The translations under genes and the position numbers were made by a program. This document shows, piece by piece, positions 51,101 through 63,130 of a DNA stretch of 64,000 bases. The notes below the pieces were generated by a model. The model was not told the DNA's origin, did no database searches, and worked only from the letters and a program-made list of their open reading frames with translations. The stretch is taken from the NCBI GenBank assembly GCA_030248215.1, contig JASANG010000867.1:32094-96093 (forward strand). Reading direction: 5' to 3'. The number at the start of each line of letters is the position of its first letter. The first letter of the stretch is position 1. This stretch comes from Enoplolaimus lenunculus. Lineage: Eukaryota > Nematoda > Enoplea > Enoplida > Thoracostomopsidae.

Positions 51101-53521
51101 ATACAATTCGCGCAGCTGTGGCTTTATTTCGCTAGTGCTTTCTAATTCAACAAAGGCCTGGAATGCAAATGGCTACTACTATTCTTAATCAGGAAAGTGC
51201 ATCAAAACTAAATTGTAATATACGCGCGTATACGTACAACGTTATTTAGGTCAAACACATAAATCAAAAACAGATAAATTTCGTGATGCCGCAGATTCCC
51301 ACAAATCGATTTTCCCTGTGCGTTTACTATTATAATGAAAAGAAAACTTAATTATATGTTATTCTATATAAAAATGGTTACTATAGCAGGTATAGCAATG
51401 CATGGGCGCCTATAAAGATTAAGAGATTTGATGACAAATCTTACAAAATAGTGGTACTCTTATTCCGTTTAGCTATATATAACCAGTTTCAGTTGTTCTC
51501 TAGATTATAGACCGTTCTGTACTTTTCAGATTTACCTGAAAGCTTGTGATATTCGTATTGCGGCATTGCGTATAAACGCATTTTGGTTCCTGTTATTTTA
51601 AGTTTCAATGTCGATGAGCGACATATACGTATTTGTGAATATTTCTCAATATTACTTGTGTTAACTTATTGCCGCAACGACATATTATGTGAGTGCGCTG
51701 TGCGCAATACGAGCGGCAAACACTTAGTTGCATTCCGTACATGTATATCTGCTATCACAGGGTAAGCTGTTTGTTTGTGACAAAGACCCGTATATTACTA
51801 AAAAATACAATCGACCGTCCCGTGCATTAGTATGGAACAATCGACACGTATCGCAAGTCGAACCTCAGCCGTCCATAAATATCAAAATTTGAACCACTGC
51901 GTATATATAGTAAAATCGCACAGAGTTTTATTAAAATATCTAAAAACAGTACGGTATAACTTTGCCGCTCGACAAGGGCATAAAATTAGGAAGCATTATT
52001 TTTGCGAAAAATTTTGTACATTCGTGCTCACTTCAACCTGGAGAATCTATAAAAATACAAATTGACCATATTCCGGAGCTACGGAAATTTTCACTTCATG
52101 ACGGAAATCCCTTTGGTGCAAAAAATAAAAAATCTTTTGACAATTTTAAAACCTAGTATTGTTTGGATCAGTAGGACATGATTGTATATAACAGTTTTCA
52201 ACCGAGCATTATTGAGTGACGCTCGGAGTTTCGCGAAGCGTTTTATATTTTGTGCTCGAGGGTCGAAAGGTGGATGTCCGTCTGTCCGTCCGAAAAGAAT
52301 CTCAGGAACCGCTTAACTGATTTTGATAAACTTTTCTTGTTTAAAGGCTTTTTATTGTTTGGTGTTAACCACGCATTGGGGTTTTAAAATTTAGGCCGTT
52401 TATTAGCTACAGGCTAATTTGCATAACGGGCTAAGCCTAAATTAGTACTTTTTACTGCATTTCTCTAAATATTGGAGTTACAAGGAATCTAATTTCAGCA
52501 CCAAAGAATTTCTGGAACGAGAAATCAGAATAAATGTTTATAAGCCTCTAAAAATTTGCAATTAGCTTAAATAGTTAAGCCTAATTTGGGATTTTTAATT
52601 TATTTTACAGATTATTAAGGTTACAAGCGATCAAATTCAGTACTAATGGTTTTCGGATGCGAAAAATTGGAATAAACTGTTTACAAACCTCCAAAACCGA
52701 TAATTGAACAGTTAGTTAATAGCTAATTTGCATATTAGCTGGATTAATAAGCCTAAATAAGGACTTTTTAAATTATTTCACAAATGAATTTTGTGCTTTT
52801 AAATGCGGGGGCACCGCCCTCCGCGTTACTCGGCCGGGCAGTTAATCTTGTAGGGGCAAGCACCCGCACACCCTGACTAAAGATGTGCCTATCAATCGAC
52901 ATGGGTAATTCTTTGCCGATACTTGTTGCACAAAACAGTGGGTTGAAGACACTGTTATCTTTCTTGCATTTCTGTTTGAAAAAATTAATTGAAATGAACC
53001 GTGCTCAAAAAGTTGTATTCTTTTATGGTGGTCAAGGTTCAAGTCCTCGCCGCATATATAATATTTGTAATGTTGTATCCTATCTGTTCTTTTTGAATCG
53101 TGTATTAAAATTGGAATCGATATCGACATATTTCCTATAAATAAAAATCGGCATCGGTATCGGCAAAATTTTTCAAATCGGCACAGGTCGAAGCAACAAC
53201 TTACACGAAAGGCAACCTTCAGATAAAAAATCGAAAAAAATTCTTTCAGTTAGGTCGAGCTAACCGCAAAACTTTCGCAAAAACCATGTTCACTGATTTT
53301 ATCCTCGCTATAGGAGGGCCAAATTTTCACCCCTGAGATTGGCCCTGTATATAATTATTTTTGTTTCAGTAAAACACATTCTAAACCTACATCTTTGAGA
53401 ACGATAAACCTCGTTCAAATTATTAAAAAGAGCAAAACACATCTTACATACGTACCTGAGAAATTTCCCGTTCCAACTCATCAGGCTCCTGACCACCTGG
53501 TTTTAAACATTTGCTAGCCAT
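48145..53521 (-). CDS. RPS7: 40S ribosomal protein S7 (eS7)
   Basis: Structural protein of the small ribosomal subunit. Exons on the minus strand are 53521-53456, 51157-51086, 50749-50609, 49056-48989, 48809-48662 and 48222-48145, all GT/AG with matching phases, giving a complete 190-residue protein; the human protein has 194. Diagnostic stretches are [80 protein letters not shown] and GKDVTFEF near the C-terminus. The start is the ATG whose product aligns with the family N-terminus. Five introns spread the gene over 5.4 kb, long for a ribosomal protein gene; intron 1 holds an E element and intron 3 a G+C-richer insertion. No frameshift or missing segment was seen, so it looks functional. Confidence 0.96.
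49140..50230. other. G+C-richer insertion in RPS7 intron 3
   Basis: About 1.1 kb with composition unlike the surrounding intron, including an A-rich tract at 49815-49845 and paired aacggggttaga motifs at 49890 and 49930. Looks like an inserted repeat, but no terminal repeats or coding domain were recognised. Confidence 0.35.
52211..52800. mobile_element. family E element (E2), in RPS7 intron 1
   Basis: Reverse-oriented relative to E1: attgagtgacgctcgg...gcgaagcgtttt, then ggatgtccgtctgtccgtcc and the same caggaaccgcttaactgattttga-type order. The right boundary is approximate. Confidence 0.6.
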
Positions 53522-53775
53522 TATATATTAGTGAAATTTAAATCTACTAAAGTATATCGAAACACCTGAAACTATATTACCAGATCTTAATATGAAAGAT
53601 TACAAAGATTAAAGGCAATATGCAAAAGATTAACAAGAACTTCTATTCAGGAACATTTACAAAATTTTGCTACCTAGCTACTCCACATATTTAGAAACAC
53701 TATTGTTTTATTCTACATTTGAATATAAGACGCTTGCTTCTATACACATGAGGCGAATATTTGCTCAGCCACGAG

Positions 53776-54300
53776 CAGGGATGGGCGGTCTCGGTAAGTC
53801 TCAAATTTGGCTGGTCTCGGTCGCGGTTTCGGTCTAGCTTTTTGTCAGTCTCGGTGATTTACAAACCGAAACCAGAGGTAAAAAAGCGACAAGCAATGAT
53901 AAAAATAAAATCTCTTTTGGATCGCAGCTTTGGCCCCGAAGTACTTGCGCATTTCGCTTACCAATACAGACAGCGAACGATTGTGGAGCACCGTTACCTG
54001 GTTATACAGGCATTTGAGAAACAGAATGACATCTCAGGTTACCCAAAATTCTATTTTTGAAAGGAAACACAAAATACTTCGATTTTATTGTGACAAAACA
54101 CAAATAGTTGCATTTTTGCGTTTAAAATATTTATGGCATCGTGTCAAAAATATGGTCATCCGTATTTATAACGTCTACGCTATGTTATAAAATCCTCTAG
54201 TCTATTCCGTTTGCTCGGGATTCGGTAACGGTTAAAATTGACCGAGACCAAATGAGTGTTGGTCTCGGTCACGTTTTTTGACCGAGACCGCCCATCCCTG
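53776..54300. mobile_element. hAT-type MITE, family G
   Basis: 525 bp with inverted ends CAGGGATGGGCGGTCTCGG / CCGAGACCGCCCATCCCTG and several internal gtctcggt repeats, flanked by the exact 8-bp duplication GCCACGAG (53768-53775 and 54301-54308). Non-coding. A fragment with similar sequence is at about 55853-55905. Confidence 0.88.
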
Positions 54301-54437
54301 GCCACGAGTCTCGTTTTGCGCAACCTGGACAGTATCAGTTTAGGTAGGAACCGGGCCTTCGAGACCGCCCATCCCTGGCCACGAGTCTCGTTTTGCGCAA
54401 CCTGGACAGTATCAGTTTAGGTAGGAACCGGGCCTTC
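54284..54437. repeat. perfect 77-bp tandem duplication spanning the end of element G
   Basis: 54284-54360 and 54361-54437 are identical. Each unit holds the last 17 bases of element G, its target duplication and 60 bases of flank, so the duplication arose after insertion of G, or in assembly. Confidence 0.93.
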
Positions 54438-55305
54438 AGACCTTTCTAGTAAAGCAGTTGGAAAAGCAGGACGGCAATCTGCTATTGTGCTCACGGTGTA
54501 GCCCCCATATTGCACATTGCATATATTGCATATGCACCAGGACAGCACAACCGTGTCTGACATGCTTACAGACCGAATTGAAGCATGTAATAAAGAAGTA
54601 AACAACAGCGTGGCACAAAATGAAGCACTCACCAAAGTATATTTGACCTTTTTAAAAACATCCTCGCAAAATTTGGGTAATTCATTTCTCAATAAATCAC
54701 TATGCGTTGCGTTCCTAATTTTCTACAGCAATCGAATAAGGAGCTAAAAACAATAGCCATTCCATTCTGTACTAGCTACGTGTCTTTTTTAAAAAGAGTA
54801 TTCGAAAGAATCTTTGCCGGTACAAATGTGACAAGCGCATATTCTTCAGGAGGTCAAGAAGAACTTTGGTAAGTTAAGACAATATTAAGTTTGCTAAAAT
54901 GACTAATAAAATCAGCAGTGTATTAATTTTTCGAGTTGCTGTTGTAATAAAATCCCGTAATTCTGAATATAATATTCCTTGATATTTGAAAAAATATCCG
55001 AACGATTGAGAAAAAAATTGTCATGAGCAAAGGCTAAGATATTTTTATGTCGTGATAGGAACAGCAAGAAACCGCACGCTTGTAGCTTGCAAAGTTATAA
55101 CTATTTTAACATTACTTTTATAAAAAGCATCCATCGCTTCCTTACCTTTAAAACGGCACGCAAATTTGACGTAATAAAAGCCGTTTATAAATCTTCCACA
55201 AGCTATTTTGGCAGAATGTGAAAACTTCAGCTAGTACTGCTCACTATTTGTCTGATTTATCGAATCTTTGCTCCAGGTGCGTTTCCACCTCCAGCATGGC
55301 GCAAC
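54438..55305. other. gene-free stretch
   Basis: Short open frames on both strands at 54417-54750. No conserved domain and no splice structure could be supported. Confidence 0.45.
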
Positions 55306-55385
55306 CAGGGTGCGACCGGATATCCGGCCTCGACTCCGGCTCCGACAAAAATCGACATCCGGTTCCGGGTACGGTATTTTTCTTG
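55306..55385. mobile_element. family F fragment (F3)
   Basis: cagggtgcgaccggatatcc, then gactccggctccg and ggttccgggtac. The left end is intact; the rest is missing. Confidence 0.6.
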
Positions 55386-55717
55386 CCTAAGATTATTTTT
55401 AAAACTTTACAAAAAGTTTGTACCATCATTTGTATTTATTTATGCCAAGTACCATTGAACTGATTGACTTTACTATTGCGTATGTTTCTGTCACACACGT
55501 TAAAATGTGTAGAAATTTTTGCATGTGACCCTGTACGTTTACAATCTTTATTGGGTTACTGTGACGCTAGAAAACCAGATATAGATGACGAGTGTATTCC
55601 AGAGGCGTGACAGAATATATCTCAGCATATTTCTCATACTCCTAAAAGGCTATTAGTTATAATCTTCAGCATTAAAATGGTTCGGTATCTAAGCCGGCAC
55701 ATGCAAAAAAGGGGCGG

Positions 55718-55850
55718 ATCAGTATTAAGCATATTAATAAGTTTAAGTCGAAGCCTAAGGGGAAGCCTAAGCGTTAGAATGAGCAAGCATATTTCTAAGC
55801 CTAAGCATAAGCCTAAAGCCAAGCAAAAAATTAGTGTAATCCCAGTCATA
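55718..55850. mobile_element. family A fragment (A8)
   Basis: Two arrays of aagcctaagg/cctaagcataagcc units with the caagcaaaaaattagt stretch found in A1, A2 and A6. The terminal inverted repeats are not preserved. Confidence 0.5.
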
Positions 55851-56136
55851 GGGATGGGAGGAGACCGGCCACGAAAAGTCTCAGTCTCGGACAACTTTTG
55901 GCCATCACCGATTTTTTACGTGCAATGTGTGTTTAGTACAACGATTGTCAATAATTGTCTGAACCATTAGGAAATGAATATGTTTTCTAGGAGTCAATAT
56001 TTGCTTGTCGTTACTCTATATCAGTAAAACTGTTATTGTCACAAGTCTACCTATGCGGCACTAAATTGTTCCTTATCCCTCGATAGGTACTTAATTTTTT
56101 TGTTTGTTTAGTACGTAGGTACACTTGTTTATGTAC

Positions 56137-56528
56137 CAGGGTACAGCCGGAAGTCTGCCTCCGGCTCCAACTCAGGCAGGAATCGACCTCCAGCTTCGAC
56201 TCCGGCTTTGGTAGAATTATTGGCGGAGGTTTCGGCATTTTCAGTAGTGAAATTTTGTATAGTTTTACAAAATTGACCTGTTCAGCGTGTTTCGTTTTAA
56301 ATTTGTTACAATTTTAATGGAATCATTACCAAGATTTTGTAAAGCATAAACGGAAAACCAAACGATTTAACAACACATACAGATATCTTTTAAAATTAAC
56401 AAATTAAACATCATTTTAACTATAATAGCGCCTCACCTCCGGCTTCACCTATGGTTTTGTCTCCGGCAAGTTTTGTTGACCGGCCCCGACTCCGGCTCCG
56501 GCATCTTTCACTTCCGGTTGCAGTCTGG
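56137..56528. mobile_element. MITE, family F (F4)
   Basis: cagggtacagccggaag to ccggttgcagtctg, with the family core (gaatcgacctcc, attaaacatcattttaac, cgcctcacctccggcttc). The target duplication is eroded. Confidence 0.75.
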
Positions 56529-57159
56529 ATGTAGGTGCAGATACATAAATGTGCGTCTTTAAAATGTGTGTGCGGAATGTACATACTCTAACTTAAGCCG
56601 TTATGAATGTGCAGATATCCCGGCCCATGTATAGATCAGGGGCTTGTATTTGTCCAGAGTCCCTTCCGACAGAGCCTGGACAATTAACACTGGATATTAA
56701 TAGCTCACCTATTAAACTGTCCCTTGACTCTATACCTAGAATATTATCTTGATGGTGTTCCGAATGGGCTGGATGCAACATTTTTACTCATCCGTGGGCA
56801 TTTAACGCGGATGACCCGTAAATGCACCAAATGGTACAGTTTTTTAAAAATTTAAAAATTTCACTGCCGAAATTGCCGGAAGTTACGGCAAAACTTGTAT
56901 AGTAGCCGGAGCCAGAGCCGTGGTTCGAATGATGGTTTCTGCTTGCCCAATCATAACGATGAATCGTTGACCAGAAGATCGATGCTCACAGAGCGTTGTA
57001 CTGAGTGCAATGCAGTTACAAATTTCTTTCATTTATCGAATATTTATTCTCCGTTTTCAGCTGTAGATTGACTGCAGCTACCGCAACAAATTTGAAATTC
57101 TTGTGTTCAAATTATTCTACAAAATACACAACGCATGTGTTCGCTTCGCTTTGGAGAAG
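56529..57159. other. gene-free stretch with repeat fragments
   Basis: 56615-56650 carries a family A end (ggcccatgtatagatcagggg) and 56850-56922 a piece of family F (attgccggaagttacgg, agccggagccagagccg). No gene seen. Confidence 0.45.
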
Positions 57160-57523
57160 CATGGTACAACCAGAGGTCAGCCTACAGCTTCAGCTGTGGC
57201 AGAAAATCAACCTCCGCCCTCTGCTTTAGTAGAATTTTTTCTGGAGGTTAGACAATATTAGAGGAGAAATCTGGCATGTATTACAACATTAACTTCTTTG
57301 CTTCATTTCGTTTCATTTTTAGTACAATCTTAAGGAAAAAATTGCCGACATTTGGTAAAAAATAAGAGTGTAAAACCAAATGATTATTTGCTAAAATTAG
57401 CGAGTAAAAACAACATCATCCTACGCACCTAATTTCACCTAGTCTTCGGCTTCTCCAGCTGTGGGAAATTTTGCTGACCTCCACCTCAGGCTCTGATATT
57501 TTTCACCTCCGGTTGCACACTGG
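57160..57523. mobile_element. MITE, family F (F5), diverged
   Basis: catggtacaaccagagg to cacctccggttgcacactg, with a core in the same order as F2 and F4. It lies about 445 bp upstream of the astacin start codon. Confidence 0.65.
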
Positions 57524-57967
57524 TAGCAAGATTTTGTGTTAAACACAATGACCTTACCTTTACTCATCTGGAGGCTGTAAAGCGACCTCGTTATGCTTTG
57601 TTAAGGAGTTGGTGTTGACGCATGGTTTTGCATTTGTAAACAGTTATTCACGTATTTTATATGAAAGGATTGTTGACGCATTTTCAAATTACTTTATTAT
57701 ATAAAACACAAAATTTTCGTGAAACTGTGTCTAAACTCTGACTGCAATACATATTGCAAACTGTACAAAACGAAACTTTAGTTTATTTGTAAACACAACG
57801 ACTGTACTCGATCGAAAACTTATAAAGAGCGAACGAACGTTTTTTGCGTTTTAACAGTTTTAACCTGTCAAGTATTTAAAGTTTTTAAATTCTAATTTTC
57901 ACACTTTTCAATTGCCAAATTTCTGATTCAAAATATACGACGCCGGGCTTACAATCTACTAGCATAC
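57524..57967. other. 5' flank of the astacin gene
   Basis: A+T-rich, with a tataaagag motif at about 57821-57829 that could be a TATA element 140 bp before the start codon. No other element recognised. Confidence 0.3.
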
Positions 57968-60900
57968 ATGACTCGCTTTGTTGATTTTATAATATCAATT
58001 TTGTTATTAACCGTGCACTTCGAAATCGCGATAGCAATCCCTATCGAAAGCCCAATTGAAGGTGCGGTACTCCGAAACAAAGCTCGTACGTTTCGGTCAA
58101 AGCGACAAACCGCCGATGCAAGCGGAATTATTCAAATTGTAAATTGGTGTAAACGAAACCGTGTTGAACTGGGATCGGAGTGTGATACCAAAATAACCAA
58201 ATTTTGTGGCCAGAAGCCAAACCATCCCGTATGTCGTAAATTTGCTAAACTCGCAACTGACGCTAATCGTCGTGAAAAATCGTCAAGCAAAAAAGATTCC
58301 GAAGGCTCGGCATCATTGTCAGATAAAGGCGACAAATATCGTACTCCAATGGCAGACGTGTCAACAATGGAAAATTTGGCATCATTGGGAAACAGTGTTC
58401 TTCAAAATGTTGCGCGACATGCGATTTCTGCACGTCGACGTGGCGGCCCATCAACGGCACAGCGGCAACGTAACGAGAAAGTCGTGCGACAACGCTACAA
58501 CACAGAACTCGAAGTCAACTTAGAACAGAATAACTTAATCGCGGCGGTATTTGAAGGTGACATTTTGCTCAGTCCGTCACAAGCGTTATCTATTCAAGAG
58601 CTGTTTCGCAACTTTCTTCAAGGCAGTTTCGGAAAAAAACGACGACGGAAGCGAAAAGTGGGAATTCGACGCTTTGACTTGTGGCAATCAATGCCGGTAC
58701 CGTACGAATTTGCTAGAGACGTTCCTACGAGTGTACGAAAAATTGTAAAAGACGCAATTCGGTTGTGGGAATCCGAAACGTGCGTACGATGGCAAGAGAA
58801 TGGACCGGGCATTGATCGAATTGAATTCACTAACGGACGCGGATGTTCGTCGTTTGTTGGCCGAGCAGGTATTTAAAATATTAAACCTGGGAGGTTTTTG
58901 CGGAAAATAAAGTGAAATTTTTCTACGTCGCAATTGTTTCCACGTGGGATTCCAAGCCTTCTCACTCTGGTTTAAATATGTACAGATATTTTTTGGTTAA
59001 ATCTGACACACACCCTTAAACCGGACAGACATGTCGTCGCCTAGGTAAGTAACAGAAAAATGGTGCTAACCTAAGCATTAATAAGAGTCAGTAAAAGCGG
59101 ATAGAATCCCTGAACCCTAATTAGAGTGCATAAATGTCAATTATTTCTAAGTGCAGTGCATAAACGATACCTGGACCAAAATAAAGTTGAGTTTAAGACA
59201 TATACTTAAGTTTTGAAAGTACATTCCTATGTATAAAATTGCATTATCGCTCAAGCTAAGCTTTTGATACAAGACAAATGAAGTTTTAATTCAATGGATA
59301 GTTGCAATACCGGACACATAATGAGTAAACAAAGGGCGGCTGAGGGCGGATTGTTAAGTATATATAATTGAAGCGGTAGCGAATCCAGAAATTTTTGACA
59401 GAGGTCGCGCAATACAAAGTGATAAAGTTCGCGCGCTATCGCAGCGAAACAGAAGTCAGACGCAATTTTAGTGCTAAACCTAATGCTATTGTTTCGGCTT
59501 GATTGCTGTTTGGGGGCTGTCTATACCTAAGTGAGTCTCCTTGCACCCGCCAGTGAATCAAACCATGTGTATAATGCAGGTGGAACGCAAGAAATATCAT
59601 TGTTCGAGAACGGATGCAATACACTTGGCATTGCATCACATGAAATCGGTCATTCGCTTGGTTTTTTTCACGAGCAAAATCGGCCTGATCAGAAGGACTA
59701 TGTATCAATTAATTATTTAAACATTCTACCATCGTATTATAACAATTTTGTGCCACAAAGCCCCGCCGATGTAAATGATTATGGTGTAGCATACGATTAT
59801 GGCAGTGTTATGCATTATGACGGTTGGACCCGAGGATTTACGCTGGTTTCTAATCAATATGCGATTGTTGCAAACGAGAAAAATTACCAACTAACAATGG
59901 GACAAAGGCTTGGACCGTCATTTGCCGATGTAAAACAGGTAATTGTAGTTGTTATCTGGGCGTAAACGGGTGGTAAAAGATGGTAAAAATTGGCATAACC
60001 GGAACCTAATACAAATTAATATAACGGAATCGAAAACGGAAATTAAAGTATAAAGGTTTCAAAGATATGACATTGGAAACGAGGTATGCAAATATTGGAA
60101 CATGTACCAAACAGGGGCGGAACGTTTTTCTGCGGGACTAGGAAAGAGTAAGCTTAAGCTTTAGAATATTTTTTGCTTGACTTAGGCGTAGGCTTAAGGC
60201 TTAGGAATGTGCTCATTCTTGCGCTTAGGTTTAGGCTTAGGCTTAGACTTAGGTTTTTGATATGCTTAATACTGTTCCGCCCCTGTTCTTTAAATTGGCC
60301 AAAATATTTAACGGGTTTACATTTTTACCCGTGTTAAAACCGATTAATCAAATATCTGTTTTTACACAGTAAAATTTTGTGCACAAAATGTGCTGATAAA
60401 GTCGTTCCCTACATGGATATATTCTGCTTCAACCGACAATTAAAACGTCAAGCTTTAAGATTTTAAAACCTGATAGTCTAGACTATTCTAGCAACCCATC
60501 GCGTATATTATTTCGTTTCAGCGAACATTGTCAGTTTACTTACGTTTACCTACTTATTTAATAGCGATTTGATTATACTTTTTTATATTTCAGGTAAACT
60601 TGGCTTATTGTGCGGATAAATGCAGCCGCTCAAAAGTGCGATGTCAACATAATGGTTATCCAAATCCGAATAATTGTCGTCAGTGTAAGTGTCCTCCAGG
60701 ATTTTCCGGGCGGACTTGTGATTATGTCGAACCAAGCGACGCTGGATGCGGTGGAACCCTGTTAGCGACGAAAGTTCGAGGTTCTATTGCGGTGAAAACT
60801 TATTCTGCAAGCCAAAAATGTAACTGGTGGATCAAAGCGCCGCCCGGGTATCAAGTACAACTGAAGTTCATTGATCAATTCAAATTTCCTTGTACGGAGC

Positions 60901-61535
60901 CGTGCTCGAAGAGCTACGCTGAAGTAAATACCGCTCGAAACGGATTCGAAACCACTGGATATCGACTTTGTTGCGATACGGTTCCTCAAACTGAATTTAT
61001 GTCTACACATGAAGAGCTGCTGCTTATAACTCGTTCGCCAAGCGAAGATTATACGTTTGGGGTTAAATATTGGAGTGATGCACCTTGTCAGGGCGGACAA
61101 TGCAACGGAGACGGGGAAGAGAGGACTACGAAAAGTTCAAGGGGGCTAAGTTCTACAACAACCACACCTATTCCGAGCACCTATGAACCTGTTGATGTTG
61201 ATGATTGCGGATGTAATGCTTGGTCTCAGTGGTCGGAATGTGATCATCCTTGCGGGGGATGTGGATTCAAAAAGCGGTCAAGAATTTGTGAAGTAGGTAT
61301 AAAAGCAGGATGCCGAAGGGAGGAAAAACGACGATGCAATCGACAAATTTGCTCCAATGCCCCGCTTGGCAAACCGGGCTTATCGTTTGAGGGGGGTGGA
61401 TTAAAATTTTTGTACGATGGTTGCTGTATAGGATTGATTCGCAACAAGAACTCGAACGAATGTGGTGGTTTGTTTGAAAATTTCGGAAGCGGATTCGTAG
61501 GAGGCCTTGGCGGGTTGTTTGGAGACGGAAACTGA
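57968..61535 (+). CDS. astacin metalloprotease with EGF, CUB and TSP1 domains (NAS-33 to NAS-38 / DPY-31-like)
   Basis: Secreted zinc endopeptidase (M12A). Exons are 57968-58868, 59580-59938 and 60594-61535, all GT/AG and phase-matched, giving about 733 residues. In order: signal peptide (about 1-24); a propeptide with four early Cys (WCK, ECD, FCG, VCR) and FEGDI, the astacin aspartate-switch motif; a polybasic KKRRRKRK maturation site; a catalytic domain from MPVPYEF with zinc ligands in HEIGHSLGFFHEQNRPD and the Met-turn SVMHYD; an EGF module (CQHNG...CKCPPGFSGRTC); a CUB module starting CGGTLL; a TSP1 module with WSQWSECDHPCGGC; and a Cys/Gly-rich tail. This domain order is that of nematode subgroup V astacins, several of which act in moulting and cuticle collagen processing. 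Catalytic residues are intact. Which C. elegans NAS is the ortholog cannot be decided here. Introns carry remnants of families B, J and A. Confidence 0.94.
59072..59345. mobile_element. family B fragment (B5), in astacin intron 1
   Basis: Matches the B1 core (gcggatagaatccctgaaccc, cataaatgtcaattat, ttcaatggatagttgcaatacc). Both terminal repeats are lost or degraded. Confidence 0.6.
59963..60070. mobile_element. family J fragment (J4), in astacin intron 2
   Basis: aacggaatcgaaaacggaaa followed by taaagtataaaggtttcaaa, as in the left half of J1. Confidence 0.45.
60098..60303. mobile_element. MITE, family A (A9), in astacin intron 2
   Basis: acatgtaccaaacaggggcggaa to gttctttaaattggcc, with long arrays of ttaggcttaggcttag-type units in the core. 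Confidence 0.7.
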
Positions 61536-63130
61536 TATTAAACAAAAATATTAGAACTGAAAATACTTATCTATATTAAAATATGTTGCGAGCTGAGAAT
61601 TTCAGTCTGAATATTACAAAAAATATTTTGTAATTTTCACACTTTATGGGTGATAGTAAACGACGTCAGCTAGAGTTTACGTACCGCAAGAAATGCTCTT
61701 TACTTTAGAAATATAGGCGTCGTACTTAATCGCCGACAATTATGTGTCCGAATATTTAAACGGATAATAAAAATAACCAAAACGAAAAAGGATGGAAATT
61801 AAAATAAATGCCGGAACTGAGAAAGGATATTGAAGTATAAAAAGTACAAACAATGTAATATTTTTTGCCAATACAATTGTGATATGTCAAATATTTACTA
61901 CCGAGTTTCATAAAAGTTTAGCAAAATGGCGGATACAGTCAAAATCGTTTATGAATTTCGCTATTTTTTCAAATAAATTAATAGGACCATTATCGGTACA
62001 TAGTAAAAATTCAATGATTTGCACGCGATCTCTTACTACGAGTAGGAAGATAATGTCTAAAACGGAATATTCTCTTTTATGAAGGGAATGAAAACCAACA
62101 TTTATTTTTACCGGGAACGAAAAGTCCAAAAATAAAAGACATATGAAAGCACTTTTCAAAAGAAACCCTATTTCAAGTATAAAATGGCCGTTTAGCGGTT
62201 CTTTAAAAATCACTAAATCAAGTGTTGGTGGGAAATTTGAATGTTGGTGGCCAAGATTCTTCTGCAATCATGTAATATAGAAAGTAAACAACAGCGTCTT
62301 AGCGTCTTATATTCCTGTAAACAAATTGAATAGTTAAATTAGGGCAGCATGTTGATGATCCAAGATTTCGTCGACAAATAAACTATGGCACAAAGTATTT
62401 TACTTCAATTTTGCTTCAAGAAGAGGCAAAAACGATTCCGGTTCCACCGTTTCGCTAAGCATTTTTTACCACTATACTCTGTACTCAATTTAAAAATTAC
62501 AATTGCTTTTAGTTACTTAGCTAGTGTCCGTTTTGTCAATAAATAAATAAGTAGCATTGCACTCATTATAATTTTGTGTTTAACTCGGAAGAATATAAAA
62601 ATGTTCAATCCGAGATGGACCTTGCCAGTTTGGCCCGGTTTTAAGGTTAAAATAACCGAATAATGTGAGATCTTGGCACGTGCTATTGTAAAATGGTCCG
62701 ATTCGAATTAGTACGCTCCGGACTGTTAATGCAGAGTAATATATACGAGCAAATAAAATGTTGGCACACGTATAACAAACGGAATTAACGCTAACTTGAC
62801 TCGTAAACAATGTGTTTTTACGGCTTGACAAAATACTTCCAAATTAGGTCTGAAATTGGATTAAAGCGAGATTCAATGTCAAATCCGAAATTCAGTTCAA
62901 AATTGGTAAATTCGCATGAGTTTTTCCGGGCAACCAAGCATGCGACGCTAGTAATATCTGTACAAACCGCCGGTACCGCAGTTGTACACCTGGCAACGTA
63001 GTAAACGCAATCCACACCATACAGAGCAGGCTGCCAGAACCCGCTATTTTTCCGGATAAAAACGAATACTTTTGCTAGAAACTGACTGACAGCCGTGGAT
63101 CTGGCTGAGAACTATCAAAATTTGTACTGT
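61536..63130. other. 3' flank of the astacin gene and gene-free stretch
   Basis: An ATTAAA at 61538 follows the stop closely. 61755-61900 has a family J fragment (aaaggatattgaagtataaa). Otherwise A+T-rich, with no exon or RNA gene supported. Confidence 0.45.

Noticed and set aside
51583-52156. A plus-strand gene nested in RPS7 intron 1
   Set aside because: The two candidate exons have good-looking splice motifs, but their phases do not fit together and no family is recognised; kept only as part of a finding.
58132-58933. Antisense frames across the astacin exon
   Set aside because: Shadows of the conserved sense frame.
16122-60303. TTAGGC-like arrays as a chromosome end or interstitial telomere fusion
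   Set aside because: Arrays are short, degenerate, in both orientations and always inside family A elements with inverted ends.
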